A stretch of 8,293 nucleotides of DNA. Origin: Microbacterium sp. (lineage in GTDB: Bacteria > Actinomycetota > Actinomycetes > Actinomycetales > Microbacteriaceae). The translations under genes were made by a program, and so were the position numbers. The notes under the pieces were generated by a model that ran no database searches, had not been told where the DNA came from, and worked only from the letters and a program-made list of their open reading frames with translations. Below, piece by piece: positions 1 through 7,687 of the stretch (its first letter is position 1; the number at the start of each line of letters is the position of its first letter). The DNA lies in the NCBI GenBank assembly GCA_031286555.1, contig JAITUD010000419.1:1-8293 (forward strand), given 5' to 3'.

Positions 1-1628
1 GCCTCGCCGGGGACGAGCGCAGTGGCCAGCTCGCCGGCGTACCCGTCCAGCCGGCGCCTGCGCAGCGCGGTGAGCGCGCTCTGCGCGGCGGTGTGCGCGG
101 TGCTCGCCTCGAGCACTGCCCGTTCCGCTTCGGCCTGTGCTGCGGACTGCTTCTCGACATCGACGGCCGCGGCGCGGCGGCGCTCCGCATCGGCTTTCGC
201 CCTGGTCAGGTCGTCGACACGATCGCCCTGGCGGCGGGCCGCGTCGCGTCGCTCCGTCAGATCGGCGAGCTGCGCGGGGAGCTCCTCGCGCTCGCGGTCG
301 ACGGCGGCAAGCGCCTCCGTCGCGTCGGCGACGGCCCGACGCGCGGATGCGCCGGACTCAGCACGCGCGGCGCTCTGCTGCTCGAGGTCGGCAGCGCGCT
401 GCCACGCCCCGATCTCACGGGTGCGGGCGGAGGCCCAGGCGCGGAGAGCGGCGGACTCGTCCGCACCGGTGTCGCGCCCTTCGTCTTGTCGCTGCGCTCC
501 TCGCTCAGGACTCGGGGCGACGTCTCGTCGCTGCGCTCCTCGCTCAGGACCCGGGGCGACGCCGTGGGCATTCCAGGTCTCGCGAGCCTCGTCCTCGGCA
601 TCCGCCGCAGCCGCGTGCGCTCTCTCTGCTCGCGACGCGGCCTGTATCACGCTGCGCAGCACCTCCGCCGCCCGCGCCCGGTCGCGACGCTGCTCCGCCT
701 CGGCGATCTCGGGCTTCTGCGCGTCCAGCGCGGCGAGCGCCGTGCGTGCCCGATCGCGCTCGGTCTGCGCCTGCCGCAGCTCCTTGGCCTCGGCGAGGCC
801 CGCATCCGCCATGGCGAGCGCCTTCTCGGCCTCGTCGCGATCGGCCTCCTGCCGCTCGGCCCGGTAGTCCCCGCGCGCGAGCGCACGGCGCAGCGCCTCG
901 ATCCGCGCATCGCTGTCGGCGCCCTGCACCGGCTCAGCATCGCCGCCCAGCTCTGCCTCGACGACGAGACCCTCAGCCTGTTCCAGCCGCGCGTCGACGG
1001 TCGCGCGCCGGGCGCCGAGCGCCTTCTCGGCCGCCCGGCGTCGCTCGTCGAAGCGGGCCTGATAGTCCTCGAATCTCTCGGTGCCGAACAGCCGGCGCAG
1101 CAGCACCTGGCGCTTGTTGCTGTCGGAGAGCAGGAAGTCGGCGAACCGGTTCTGAGCGAGCAGGATCACCTGCAGGAACTGCTCCTGGGTGAGCTGCAGG
1201 ATGTCGGCCAGTTCGTTCCCGACATCGACCGCTCGGGCCGCACGGCCCACCCACCCGGCATCCGTCCGCTCCTCGAGCGAGACCGCGGCCGCCTGCTTCG
1301 TGAGTCCGCCACCGCGCTTGGCCGGGCGCAGGTACTCGGGCGAGCGGGTGACGCGGAACCGCCCCGCGACCGTGCTGAACTCGACGACGACCTCGGTGGG
1401 CTCATCTGGTTCGCTGTGGTCGCTGCGCAGCCGCTTCTCGCCGTCCTTGCCGTACCGGGGGACGCCACCGTAGAGACCGAAGCAGACGGCATCGAGGATC
1501 GACGACTTGCCCGCCCCCGTGCGCCCGCCGATCAGGAAGATGCCGTCGTCGGAGAACGCGTCGAAGTCGACGGTCTGCCGTGCCCGGAACGGGCCGAAGC
1601 CCTCGACCTCCAGGCGGTGCAGCCTCAA
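1..1628 (-). CDS. sbcC: Exonuclease subunit SbcC (Rad50-like ATPase), N-terminal 542 residues, runs off left edge
   Basis: SbcC is the ATPase and coiled-coil subunit of the SbcCD nuclease, which cleaves DNA hairpins and processes blocked DNA ends. Reading from a TTG at 1628, the frame is open to the window edge. The N-terminal ATPase half carries Walker A GRTGAGKS (residues 35-42) followed by SILDAVCFGLYG. The SbcC hallmark LQLTQEQFLQVILLAQNRFA is at about 144-163, followed by DFLLSDSNKRQVLLRRLFGT. From about residue 190 onward it is Glu/Arg/Ala-rich coiled coil. The last visible residues, LATALVPGE (534-542), are the kind that directly precede the CPxC zinc hook in this family, so about half the protein lies outside the window. 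The TTG overlaps the sbcD stop (TTGA) and has an AGAGG Shine-Dalgarno 7 bases upstream. Unusual: residues 357-382 are a Pro/Gly-rich 13-residue tandem repeat breaking the coiled coil. The family assignment is secure; the exact start is likely. Confidence 0.96.
   Translation of the reverse strand, partial: MRLHRLEVEGFGPFRARQTVDFDAFSDDGIFLIGGRTGAGKSSILDAVCFGLYGGVPRYGKDGEKRLRSDHSEPDEPTEVVVEFSTVAGRFRVTRSPEYLRPAKRGGGLTKQAAAVSLEERTDAGWVGRAARAVDVGNELADILQLTQEQFLQVILLAQNRFADFLLSDSNKRQVLLRRLFGTERFEDYQARFDERRRAAEKALGARRATVDARLEQAEGLVVEAELGGDAEPVQGADSDARIEALRRALARGDYRAERQEADRDEAEKALAMADAGLAEAKELRQAQTERDRARTALAALDAQKPEIAEAEQRRDRARAAEVLRSVIQAASRAERAHAAAADAEDEARETWNAHGVAPGPERGAQRRDVAPSPERGAQRQDEGRDTGADESAALRAWASARTREIGAWQRAADLEQQSAARAESGASARRAVADATEALAAVDREREELPAQLADLTERRDAARRQGDRVDDLTRAKADAERRRAAAVDVEKQSAAQAEAERAVLEASTAHTAAQSALTALRRRRLDGYAGELATALVPGE
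482..559 (-). repeat. Two tandem 39-bp repeat units inside sbcC, related to a dispersed repeat
   Basis: Units at 482-520 and 521-559 abut exactly and match at 37 of 39 positions; the two differences are both T/C. As 39 is divisible by 3, the duplication keeps frame and encodes two 13-residue units, VAPGPERGAQRRD and VAPSPERGAQRQD (SbcC residues 357-369 and 370-382). Each unit contains GTCCTGAGCGAGGAGCGCAG on the minus strand. This closely resembles the element at 3898-3927, apart from short insertions of two or three bases. The right-hand extension TTCG at 479-482 also matches that element. Pro- and Gly-rich residues make this stretch a poor coiled coil, so it probably forms a loop or linker. 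The direct repeat is plain in the sequence; that it derives from a mobile or REP-like element is inference. Confidence 0.85.
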
Positions 1629-2779
1629 ACGAGTGCCTCTGCGCGCACGCGGTCGTCGAGCACCTCGCGGATGAGATCCGCCTCGCGCTCGCTCGCCCCC
1701 GCCCCAGCACGCACGTGCTCGAGGAAGGCCTCGATGCGCTCGGTGTCGGTGACCGCGCCGTGCAGACGCTGGGCGTAGGACTGCGCTGCGGCGATGTCGG
1801 CGCCGATCGGCGCGTGCTGCACGAGCGCGCAGAACGGGAACCGCTCGCGCAGCCGCCGCATGGGCTCGAGCTGCGGCACCGGATCGGTGTAGACCGCGCA
1901 CACCCAGTCGTCGGCGTGCGCGGCGACGTTCTCGGCAGAGAGGATCGCGTCGAGCGGGCCGGTCAGCGTGACCAGACGACGCGGCACCGGCAGCGCCAGC
2001 CAGTCCGTCGACGCCAGTCCCTCGGCGTCCAGCTCGACCAGCCAGGAGCCGCGCTCCTTGTGCTGCTCTCCGAAGCTGTAGTGCAGCGGTGCACCCGAGT
2101 ACCGCACCCGGTCGCTCAGCTGCTGACGCCCGTGGATGTGCCCGAGGGCCACGTAGTCGGGACCGTCGAACACGGCCAGAGGGACGACGTCGAGCCCGCC
2201 CTGGCGCACCTCGCGCTCGAGCCCCGCGGTCGCATCGACACCTGCGGCGAAGCAGTGCGCGATCGCGACCGAGCGCCCGGCGTTCTGCGCGATTCCCTCG
2301 CGCACCAGGTCCATCGCATGCGCCATGGTCTGCGCCTGGGTCTTCAGCGACGCCTCCGGCCAGTGCTGCCGCACGATCGCCGGCTCGAGGTACGGGATGC
2401 CGAAGAACTGCACCGGCCCATGCGCATCGGAGACGGTCACCGGCGTCTGGATCGCGGTGGGATCGGTCAGAACATGGATGCGCTCGCGCAGCAGCCGCGA
2501 GTGGAACCCCAGCCGTGCCGCGGAGTCGTGGTTGCCGCTCGTGACGATGACCGTCGCACCGGTCTCGTGCAGGGCCACCAGCGCGTCGTCGAGCAGCGTG
2601 TAGGCCGAGGCTGCGGGCGTCGCGGAGTCGAACACATCGCCCGCGACGATCACCACGTCGACGTCGTTCTCACGCACCTGCGCCACCAGCGCCTCGAGCA
2701 CGGCGGCGAGCGCATCGAGCGTGGCGTGACCATGGAAGGTGCGCCCGATGTGCCAGTCGGAGGTGTGCAGGATTCGCAT
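1625..2779 (-). CDS. sbcD: Exonuclease subunit SbcD (Mre11-like metallophosphoesterase)
   Basis: SbcD is the nuclease subunit of SbcCD, with Mn-dependent exo- and endonuclease activity on double-strand ends and hairpins. The 384 residues are of normal family length. The calcineurin-like phosphoesterase motifs appear in order: DWH at D8/H10, GDVFD (D48), GNHD (N83, H84, D85), a lone His in IAHCF (H175) and GHIH (H214, H216), so the metal site looks complete. The later segment APLHYSFGEQHKERGSWLVELD-like (about 250-275) is typical of SbcD. The ATG at 2779 gives the conserved MRILHTSDWHIG start. There is no proper Shine-Dalgarno, but a TACCTT box ends 6 bases upstream, so a leaderless transcript is plausible. 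The stop overlaps the sbcC start by 4 bases, the standard sbcDC order. Confidence 0.97.
   Translation of the reverse strand: MRILHTSDWHIGRTFHGHATLDALAAVLEALVAQVRENDVDVVIVAGDVFDSATPAASAYTLLDDALVALHETGATVIVTSGNHDSAARLGFHSRLLRERIHVLTDPTAIQTPVTVSDAHGPVQFFGIPYLEPAIVRQHWPEASLKTQAQTMAHAMDLVREGIAQNAGRSVAIAHCFAAGVDATAGLEREVRQGGLDVVPLAVFDGPDYVALGHIHGRQQLSDRVRYSGAPLHYSFGEQHKERGSWLVELDAEGLASTDWLALPVPRRLVTLTGPLDAILSAENVAAHADDWVCAVYTDPVPQLEPMRRLRERFPFCALVQHAPIGADIAAAQSYAQRLHGAVTDTERIEAFLEHVRAGAGASEREADLIREVLDDRVRAEALV
1636..1640 (-). promoter_or_regulatory. Shine-Dalgarno for sbcC
   Basis: AGAGG on the minus strand lies 7 bases before the TTG at 1628. It supports TTG as the sbcC start and lies inside the end of sbcD, which is consistent with translational coupling. 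Confidence 0.6.
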
Positions 2780-2785
2780 ACTCCC

Positions 2786-2791
2786 AAGGTA
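2786..2791 (-). promoter_or_regulatory. Possible -10 box for leaderless sbcD transcription
   Basis: TACCTT fits the actinobacterial -10 consensus TANNNT and ends 6 bases before the sbcD ATG, the spacing expected if transcription starts at the A of ATG. No convincing -35 is visible at 17-18 bases further up. The same arrangement is seen before the acetyltransferase gene. Confidence 0.45.
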
Positions 2792-2966
2792 CGGAGAGCC
2801 TCCGACATCGCCGTCGAGGCGTGCCGCGCACAGGAGCGGAAGATCCCCTGACCCGCCCTCGTCACGACGACCGGCACGGGGTGATGCGACATGCGCTGTG
2901 CGCTGTCACCGGTGCGGTGTGCGGGGCTGCATCGTGCAATCGATGGGCTGCCCTCCGCCCGGAGTC

Positions 2967-2987
2967 GACCGGCTTGCCCCGCCGGTC
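2967..2987 (-). terminator. Weak candidate terminator hairpin after the DIP1984-family gene
   Basis: A perfect 7-bp stem GACCGGC/GCCGGTC with a 7-base loop lies about 40 bases past the stop of the DIP1984-family gene. No T-run follows on the minus strand, so it is not a canonical intrinsic terminator. GC-rich organisms often use stems without U-tracts, hence the low-confidence call. Confidence 0.3.
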
Positions 2988-3028
2988 AAGGGGGTGTGCC
3001 CGCTTCGTCGTGACTACCGACTTCCGCT

Positions 3029-3493
3029 CTACTCGTCCAGATCGTTCCCCCAGTTCGCCTGCTGGATGCTGCTGTCGAGCTCGCGCAGCTCGCGCGCGAC
3101 GTCATCGGCCCTGGTGTGCAGCTCGCCCACCGGCAGCGCAGGCAGCTGACGCAGCTCCGAGCGCATCTGCCGCAGGTACGCGTTGTCCGCGCCGGATGCC
3201 GCAGCCGCCGCGTCCGAAAGCAGCGAGTGCCGCAGCCGCAGCACGTCGCGGGCGGCGAGCGCGTCGGTCATCGTGCCCTCGCCGACGGCGACGCGACCGT
3301 TGGTCGCGTTGATCCGGCGGATCAGGTCGCGCAGCTGATCGAGCGCGGCATCCGCCTCGACGAGCAGTGCGGACGCATCCTCTGCGGGCTCCTCGCCCTC
3401 CTGATAGCGGGCGCTGTCCGCGATCCTCTTGCGAAGCTGCTCGATGCGCCGCTGCAGATCGGAACGGACGGACAGTGCCTCAGCGAGTCTCAT
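3029..3493 (-). CDS. DIP1984 family protein (small coiled-coil protein of unknown function)
   Basis: A 154-residue protein matching the DIP1984 family, which older annotations often label septicolysin without functional support. Recognisable features in order are the start MRLAEALSVRSDLQRRIEQL (1-20), the acidic motif QEGEEPAED (31-39), IRRINATNG (58-66), TEAL/RDVLR-like TDALAARDVLRLR (76-88) and the ending LRELDSSIQQANW (136-148). It is mostly predicted helix, with no signal peptide, no membrane segment and no obvious catalytic residues. Length is normal for the family and the ATG at 3493 gives the conserved N-terminus. A good Shine-Dalgarno is not visible; only GGCGGG abuts the ATG. It stands 59 bases after the acetyltransferase gene and about 250 before sbcD, and the context does not reveal its role. 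The family call is fairly sure; the function is unknown. Confidence 0.85.
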   Translation of the reverse strand: MRLAEALSVRSDLQRRIEQLRKRIADSARYQEGEEPAEDASALLVEADAALDQLRDLIRRINATNGRVAVGEGTMTDALAARDVLRLRHSLLSDAAAAASGADNAYLRQMRSELRQLPALPVGELHTRADDVARELRELDSSIQQANWGNDLDE

Positions 3494-3552
3494 CCCGCCA
3501 TGCTCACACAGCCCGGCACGCGGATGCCAGAGTCACTCGGGAATCCCCTCGG

Positions 3553-3861
3553 TCAGCGTCGGCGCAGCAGGCCCTGCTTCTCGGGGTGCAGCTCGAACCA
3601 GTCCGCGACGTACCAGCACACCGGATCGATCACGCGGTCGCCGCGGGACTCGATGTCGGCCACCGCCCCCTCGGTCACCACGGCCGCGTATCCGCGACCG
3701 CGGAATGTCGGGATCGTGAAGGCCCTGGTCAGCGCCACGGTGCGGCCGTCGTCACGGTAGTCCAGCACGCTCACCAGCGTGCCGTCGTGCATCAGCGTGT
3801 AGCGCGAGGCGTCCTTCTCATCGGTCAGCTGGAAACCCTCGGTCTGCGCGTCGATCGTCAC
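3553..3861 (-). CDS. Short GNAT-family N-acetyltransferase (YjdJ-like)
   Basis: A 102-residue protein resembling the compact GCN5-related acetyltransferases of the YjdJ type (Pfam Acetyltransf_CG), which presumably transfer acetyl from acetyl-CoA to an unknown acceptor. The acetyl-CoA pyrophosphate loop is FRGRGYA (53-59), preceded by the strand ALTRAFTIP (43-51). The ending VCWYVADWFELHPEKQGLL (81-99) fits the family pattern C-x-Y-V-x-x-(W/Y)-x-x-x-HPE. Length is usual for this subgroup, which lacks part of the larger GNAT fold. The start is GTG at 3861; no Shine-Dalgarno is present, but TACCGT ends 6 bases upstream, so translation may be leaderless. It lies 59 bases downstream of dppF and is probably transcribed independently. 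The substrate cannot be told from the sequence. Confidence 0.85.
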   Translation of the reverse strand: MTIDAQTEGFQLTDEKDASRYTLMHDGTLVSVLDYRDDGRTVALTRAFTIPTFRGRGYAAVVTEGAVADIESRGDRVIDPVCWYVADWFELHPEKQGLLRRR

Positions 3862-3867
3862 AGATCA

Positions 3868-3873
3868 ACGGTA
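3868..3873 (-). promoter_or_regulatory. Possible -10 box for leaderless acetyltransferase transcription
   Basis: TACCGT fits TANNNT and ends 6 bases before the GTG start at 3861. Transcription would then begin at or next to the start codon. The -35 region is not recognisable. Its presence suggests this gene does not depend only on read-through from the transporter operon. Confidence 0.45.
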
Positions 3874-3897
3874 CGTCCGAAAACGAGTGCCTGGCGC

Positions 3898-3920
3898 GTC
3901 CTTCGTCTCGCTCCGCTCGC

Positions 3921-3927
<7 letters not shown>
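3898..3927 (-). repeat. 30-bp dispersed repeat element overlapping the 3' end of dppF
   Basis: On the minus strand it reads GTCCTGAGCGAGCGGAGCGA, then GACGAAGGAC, with a terminal inverted repeat GTCCT/AGGAC and an internal GAGCG direct repeat. The core recurs, slightly expanded, twice in tandem inside sbcC (482-559). From general knowledge, sequences of this GAGCGAGC(G/A)(A/G)AGCGAGAC type are scattered in many copies in Microbacterium-like genomes; copy number here cannot be judged from one window. The element's TGA (3923-3921) is the stop codon of dppF. Confidence 0.75.
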
Positions 3928-4855
<928 letters not shown>

Positions 4856-4859
<4 letters not shown>

Positions 4860-5731
4860 GCCGAGACCTCCGTTCCGGCGAGCGCCAGACGACGCACCTC
4901 GTCCGAGATCGTCGGCAGCCGGTCCAGGCGCTGGCCCGGCATCGGCCGCGCCTTCAGCAGCGCGTCGGTGTACGGATGCTGCGGATTCTCGAACACCGAG
5001 AACACGTCTCCGCGCTCGACGACGTGGCCGCCGTACATGACCAGCACCGAGTCGGCGACCTCGGCGATCACGCCCAGGTCGTGGGTGATGAACAGCATCG
5101 CCATGCCGGTCTCGTCGCGCAGGTCGAGCAGCAGGTCGATGATCTGCGCCTGGATGGTGACGTCCAGCGCCGTGGTCGGCTCGTCGGCGATCAGCACGCG
5201 CGGGTGGCAGCACAGCGCCACCGCGATCATGGCGCGCTGCAGCATCCCGCCCGACATCTCATGCGGGTACGCGCGCATGATCCGGTCGGGGTTCGGAAGT
5301 CCCACGCGGCGCAGCCATTCGACGGACTGGTCGTGCGCGTCGCCGACGCTCACGCTCTCGTGCGCCCTGATCGTCTCGATCATCTGCTTGCCGACCGTGA
5401 ACACCGGGTTCAGCGAGCGCATCGGCTCCTGGAAGATCATGCCGATCTCCGAGCCGCGCACCTTCTGCAGCGCGGTGCCCTTCATTTTCAGCACGTCTTC
5501 GCCGTCGAGCAGCACCCGTCCGGAGAAGATCTCGCCCGGTTCGTCGACGAGGTTCAGCAGCGAGAGCGAGGTGATGCTCTTGCCCGAGCCGGACTCGCCG
5601 ACGATGCCGAGCACCTCTCCGGCGTGCACGTCGAAGCTCACGCGGTCCACGACGGTTCGGGGGCCGTTCTCGGTCGGGAACCGGACCGAGAGGTCCTCCA
5701 CCTGGACCAGCAGGTCTCCCATGTCACTCAC
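4856..5731 (-). CDS. dppD: Peptide/nickel ABC transporter, ATP-binding protein (DppD/OppD type)
   Basis: The first nucleotide-binding subunit of the importer. Numbered from the GTG at 5731 (291 residues), it shows Walker A GESGSGKS (45-52), Q-loop IFQEPMRSLNP (Q101), signature MSGGMLQR (159-166), Walker B LIADEP (D183, E184), D-loop TTALD and switch His ITHD (H217). The C-terminal oligopeptide/dipeptide segment is HPYTDALLKARPMPGQ (252-267). It ends soon after, without the Cys-rich tail many OppD/DppD proteins carry, and is shorter than the common 320-340. The GTG overlaps the dppC stop (GTGA) and has GAGGA 7 bases upstream. An ATG at 5722 would remove three residues but lies 16 bases from that site, so GTG is preferred. 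The symbol gives the family position only. Confidence 0.95.
4866..4871 (-). promoter_or_regulatory. Shine-Dalgarno for dppF
   Basis: GGAGGT on the minus strand with 6 bases to the ATG at 4859. It rules out longer upstream starts in the same frame and lies within the last codons of dppD. Confidence 0.75.
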
Positions 5732-6699
5732 TTCTTCATCCTCGGGTCGAACACGTCGCGCATGCGGTCGCCGAACACGTTGATCGCGGCGATCGTGATC
5801 AACAGGGCGACGCCGGGCGGCACCCACAGCCACCAGTGCTGCTGGAAGTCGATCAGGTTGTTCGCGGCGCTGATCATGTTTCCCCAGGACGCGTTCGGCG
5901 GCATGACGCCGAGACCGAGGAAGCTGAGCGCGGACTCGCTGAGGATGCCGGATGCCGTGCTCAGCGTGGCCACGACGATCAGCAGCGGCATGACGTTCGG
6001 CAGCAGGTGCCGGAACTGGCGCGACCGCGAGCTCAGGCCGAGCACCTCGGCGGCGCGCATGTACGGCGCCTCGCGCAGCGACAGCACCTGCCCGCGGATC
6101 AGGCGGGCGAGCGACGGCCACCCGATCAGGCTGAGCAGGAGCATCACGTAGTAGATCCGCGTCGAGGGATCGACGCTGTTGGCCGACAGCACCGCGGCGA
6201 TCACGATCAGCAGGGGCAGACCGGGGATCGCCATCAGCAGATCAGCCGCGCGCATGATGATCGAGTCGACCAGGCCGCCGTAGTAGCCGGCGATGATGCC
6301 GAGCACCGCGCCGATCAGCAGCGACAGCAGCATCGACGCGATGCCGATCGTCAGCGAGAGGCGCCCGGCGAGCATGAGCCGGGTGAGCACGTCGCGCCCG
6401 TAGCTGTCGGTGCCGAGCCAGTGGTCCATGGTCGGCACGTGGTCCGCGATGCGCAGGTTGATCTCGTCACCGGTGTACCCGGTCAGCAGGGGGCCGGCGA
6501 AGCTGAACAGAAGCATGAACACCAGAGCGGCCAGGCTGATGCTCGCCGCCGGCATCCGCAGCAGACGGGCGAAGGAATCGCCCCACAGCCCGCGGCGCTT
6601 GCCGTTCCTCTTCCGCGGCGCGGGCGCCGGAGCCTCAGCCGCCGGGCCGATGCCCGGATCTGCGACCTGCGTGACGATGAGCTCTCCGCCGCCGCTCAT
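5728..6699 (-). CDS. dppC: Peptide/nickel ABC transporter permease (DppC/OppC type)
   Basis: One of two inner-membrane permeases forming the translocation path. The 323 residues begin with a cytoplasmic Ala/Pro-rich then basic stretch (1-45, including PRKRNGKRRG). A first membrane segment follows at about 50-73, then the OppC-N type motif HWLGTDSYGRDVLTRLM (93-109). Further membrane segments lie at about 116-139, 155-173, 183-197, 235-262 and 293-310. The EAA loop that contacts the ATPases is YMRAAEVLGLSSRSRQFRHL (213-232), followed by LPNVMPLL. The ATG at 6699 overlaps the dppB stop (ATGA), with GGGAGGG 4 bases upstream. The ending GDRMRDVFDPRMKK is typical of the family. Length is normal and no key element is missing. 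Confidence 0.96.
   Translation of the reverse strand: MSGGGELIVTQVADPGIGPAAEAPAPAPRKRNGKRRGLWGDSFARLLRMPAASISLAALVFMLLFSFAGPLLTGYTGDEINLRIADHVPTMDHWLGTDSYGRDVLTRLMLAGRLSLTIGIASMLLSLLIGAVLGIIAGYYGGLVDSIIMRAADLLMAIPGLPLLIVIAAVLSANSVDPSTRIYYVMLLLSLIGWPSLARLIRGQVLSLREAPYMRAAEVLGLSSRSRQFRHLLPNVMPLLIVVATLSTASGILSESALSFLGLGVMPPNASWGNMISAANNLIDFQQHWWLWVPPGVALLITIAAINVFGDRMRDVFDPRMKK
5739..5743 (-). promoter_or_regulatory. Shine-Dalgarno deciding the dppD start
   Basis: GAGGA lies 7 bases before the GTG at 5731 but 16 bases before the ATG at 5722. Together with the GTGA overlap it favours the GTG start. Confidence 0.6.
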
Positions 6700-7670
6700 G
6701 AGGCCCTCCCCGAATCGATGAGCCGGACCCTCGGGTCGGCGACCGCGTACATGATGTCCGCGAGGAAGCTGCCCAGCACGGTGAGGAGCGCGAGCAGCAT
6801 GGTGATCGTCATCAGCACGTCGTAGTCCCGGGAGAACACGGAGTCGAGCTGGAGCTTTCCGACGCCGGGCCAGCCGAAAATCGTCTCGGTGATGATGGCG
6901 CCGGCGAACAGGCCGGGCAGTTCGAAGGCGAGCAGGGTGATCGCGGGCAGCAGCGCGTTGCGCAGACCGTGCGAGAACACCACCGAGCGCTCCTTCAGGC
7001 CCTTCGCCCGCGCGGTGCGGATGTAGTCCGCACGCAGCACCTCGAGCATCCCGGTGCGGAAGTAGCGCGTCAGCGAGCCGGCGCCGAGGAAGGTGAGGAT
7101 CGCCACCGGCAGCACCATGTGCCGCATGACCTCGAAGACGTGGGCCATGCCCGTCGAATTGCTTCCGGTGTCCGTCATGCCGCCGGCCGGCAGCCAGTGC
7201 AGGTCGATCGCGAAGATCTTGATCATCATCAGGCCGATGAAGAACGACGGGATCGACAGCGAGGCGAACAGCAGGATCGTGACCATCTTGTCGAACCAGG
7301 AGTACTGCCTGGTCGCCGCCAGCACACCGGCGATGATCGCGATGATCCAGGTGAGCACGAAGGCCGCGAACGCGACGATGAACGAGTTCCACATCAGCGG
7401 GCCGAGCACGTCGGCGACCGGCCGCTTGTACACCAGCGAGAAGCCGAAGTTGCCGTGCAGCATGTTGCCGAGCCAGAGGAAGTACCGCACGATCACGGGC
7501 TTGTCGAGGCCGGCGAGGGCGCGGAGCTCTGCTTTCTTCTCCGGGGAGAGGCTGCGGTTCGAGCTGTAGTAGTCGCCCGGCATGAGGGTGAAGAGCCAGA
7601 AGACGAGGACCGATACGCCGAGCAGCAGCGCTGCCATCACGGCGAATCTCTTGAGTATGTATCGGGTCAT
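6696..7670 (-). CDS. dppB: Peptide/nickel ABC transporter permease (DppB/OppB type)
   Basis: The partner inner-membrane permease. From the ATG at 7670 it has 324 residues, usual for DppB. The N-terminus MTRYILKRF leads into a membrane segment (about 8-29) ending LMPGD, the family's conserved first turn. The external region includes FLWLGNMLHGNFGFSL (64-79). Membrane segments follow at about 97-119, 129-152, 184-203, 245-266 and 286-310. The EAA loop is YIRTARAKGLKERSVVFSHG (216-235), then LRNALLP, and a conserved FGWPGVGKL follows. An in-frame GTG at 7727 would add 19 residues, but these do not resemble the family and the codon lies in the loop of the hairpin at 7706-7744. The ATG has no visible Shine-Dalgarno, unlike the next three genes, so initiation here may depend on the upstream RNA structure. 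Confidence 0.95.
   Translation of the reverse strand: MTRYILKRFAVMAALLLGVSVLVFWLFTLMPGDYYSSNRSLSPEKKAELRALAGLDKPVIVRYFLWLGNMLHGNFGFSLVYKRPVADVLGPLMWNSFIVAFAAFVLTWIIAIIAGVLAATRQYSWFDKMVTILLFASLSIPSFFIGLMMIKIFAIDLHWLPAGGMTDTGSNSTGMAHVFEVMRHMVLPVAILTFLGAGSLTRYFRTGMLEVLRADYIRTARAKGLKERSVVFSHGLRNALLPAITLLAFELPGLFAGAIITETIFGWPGVGKLQLDSVFSRDYDVLMTITMLLALLTVLGSFLADIMYAVADPRVRLIDSGRAS
6704..6710 (-). promoter_or_regulatory. Shine-Dalgarno for dppC
   Basis: GGGAGGG lies 4 bases before the ATG at 6699, within the last codons of dppB. It supports the ATGA-overlap start over any longer upstream reading. Confidence 0.65.
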
Positions 7671-7687
7671 TGCACGCAGAGTGTCGG

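Larger units (their letters stand above)
2780..3028. other. Intergenic gap between the DIP1984-family gene and sbcD
   Basis: About 250 bases with no convincing coding frame on either strand. It holds the putative sbcD -10 box, an 8-bp palindrome CACCGGTG at 2907-2914, a short CATCG/CGATG inverted repeat around 2930-2945 and the hairpin at 2967-2987. No tRNA or other RNA gene is recognised. Confidence 0.5.

Noticed and set aside
482..559. CRISPR-like or satellite array
   Set aside because: Only two abutting units with no spacers, coding in frame within sbcC; no cas genes.
22..1778. Long plus-strand open frames opposite sbcC (22-867, 93-1778)
   Set aside because: Low-complexity Ser/Ala/Arg translations with no family features, directly antisense to a clearly conserved SbcC frame; typical of high-GC third-position bias.
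1580..2851. 423-codon plus-strand frame opposite sbcD
   Set aside because: Arg/His-rich antisense shadow of SbcD, whose catalytic motifs are intact on the minus strand.
2780..3028. Small gene or RNA gene in the gap before sbcD
   Set aside because: Open frames here are short, lack Shine-Dalgarno sites and do not resemble any family; no cloverleaf or known RNA motif was seen.
4860..5213. Upstream extension of dppF into dppD
   Set aside because: The extension reads through dppD in another frame with an Arg/Ala-rich sequence; the ATG at 4859 has GGAGGT and the ATGA overlap.
5732..6121. Upstream extension of dppD into dppC
   Set aside because: Extra residues are an out-of-frame reading of the conserved permease; the GTG at 5731 has a Shine-Dalgarno and matches the family N-terminus.
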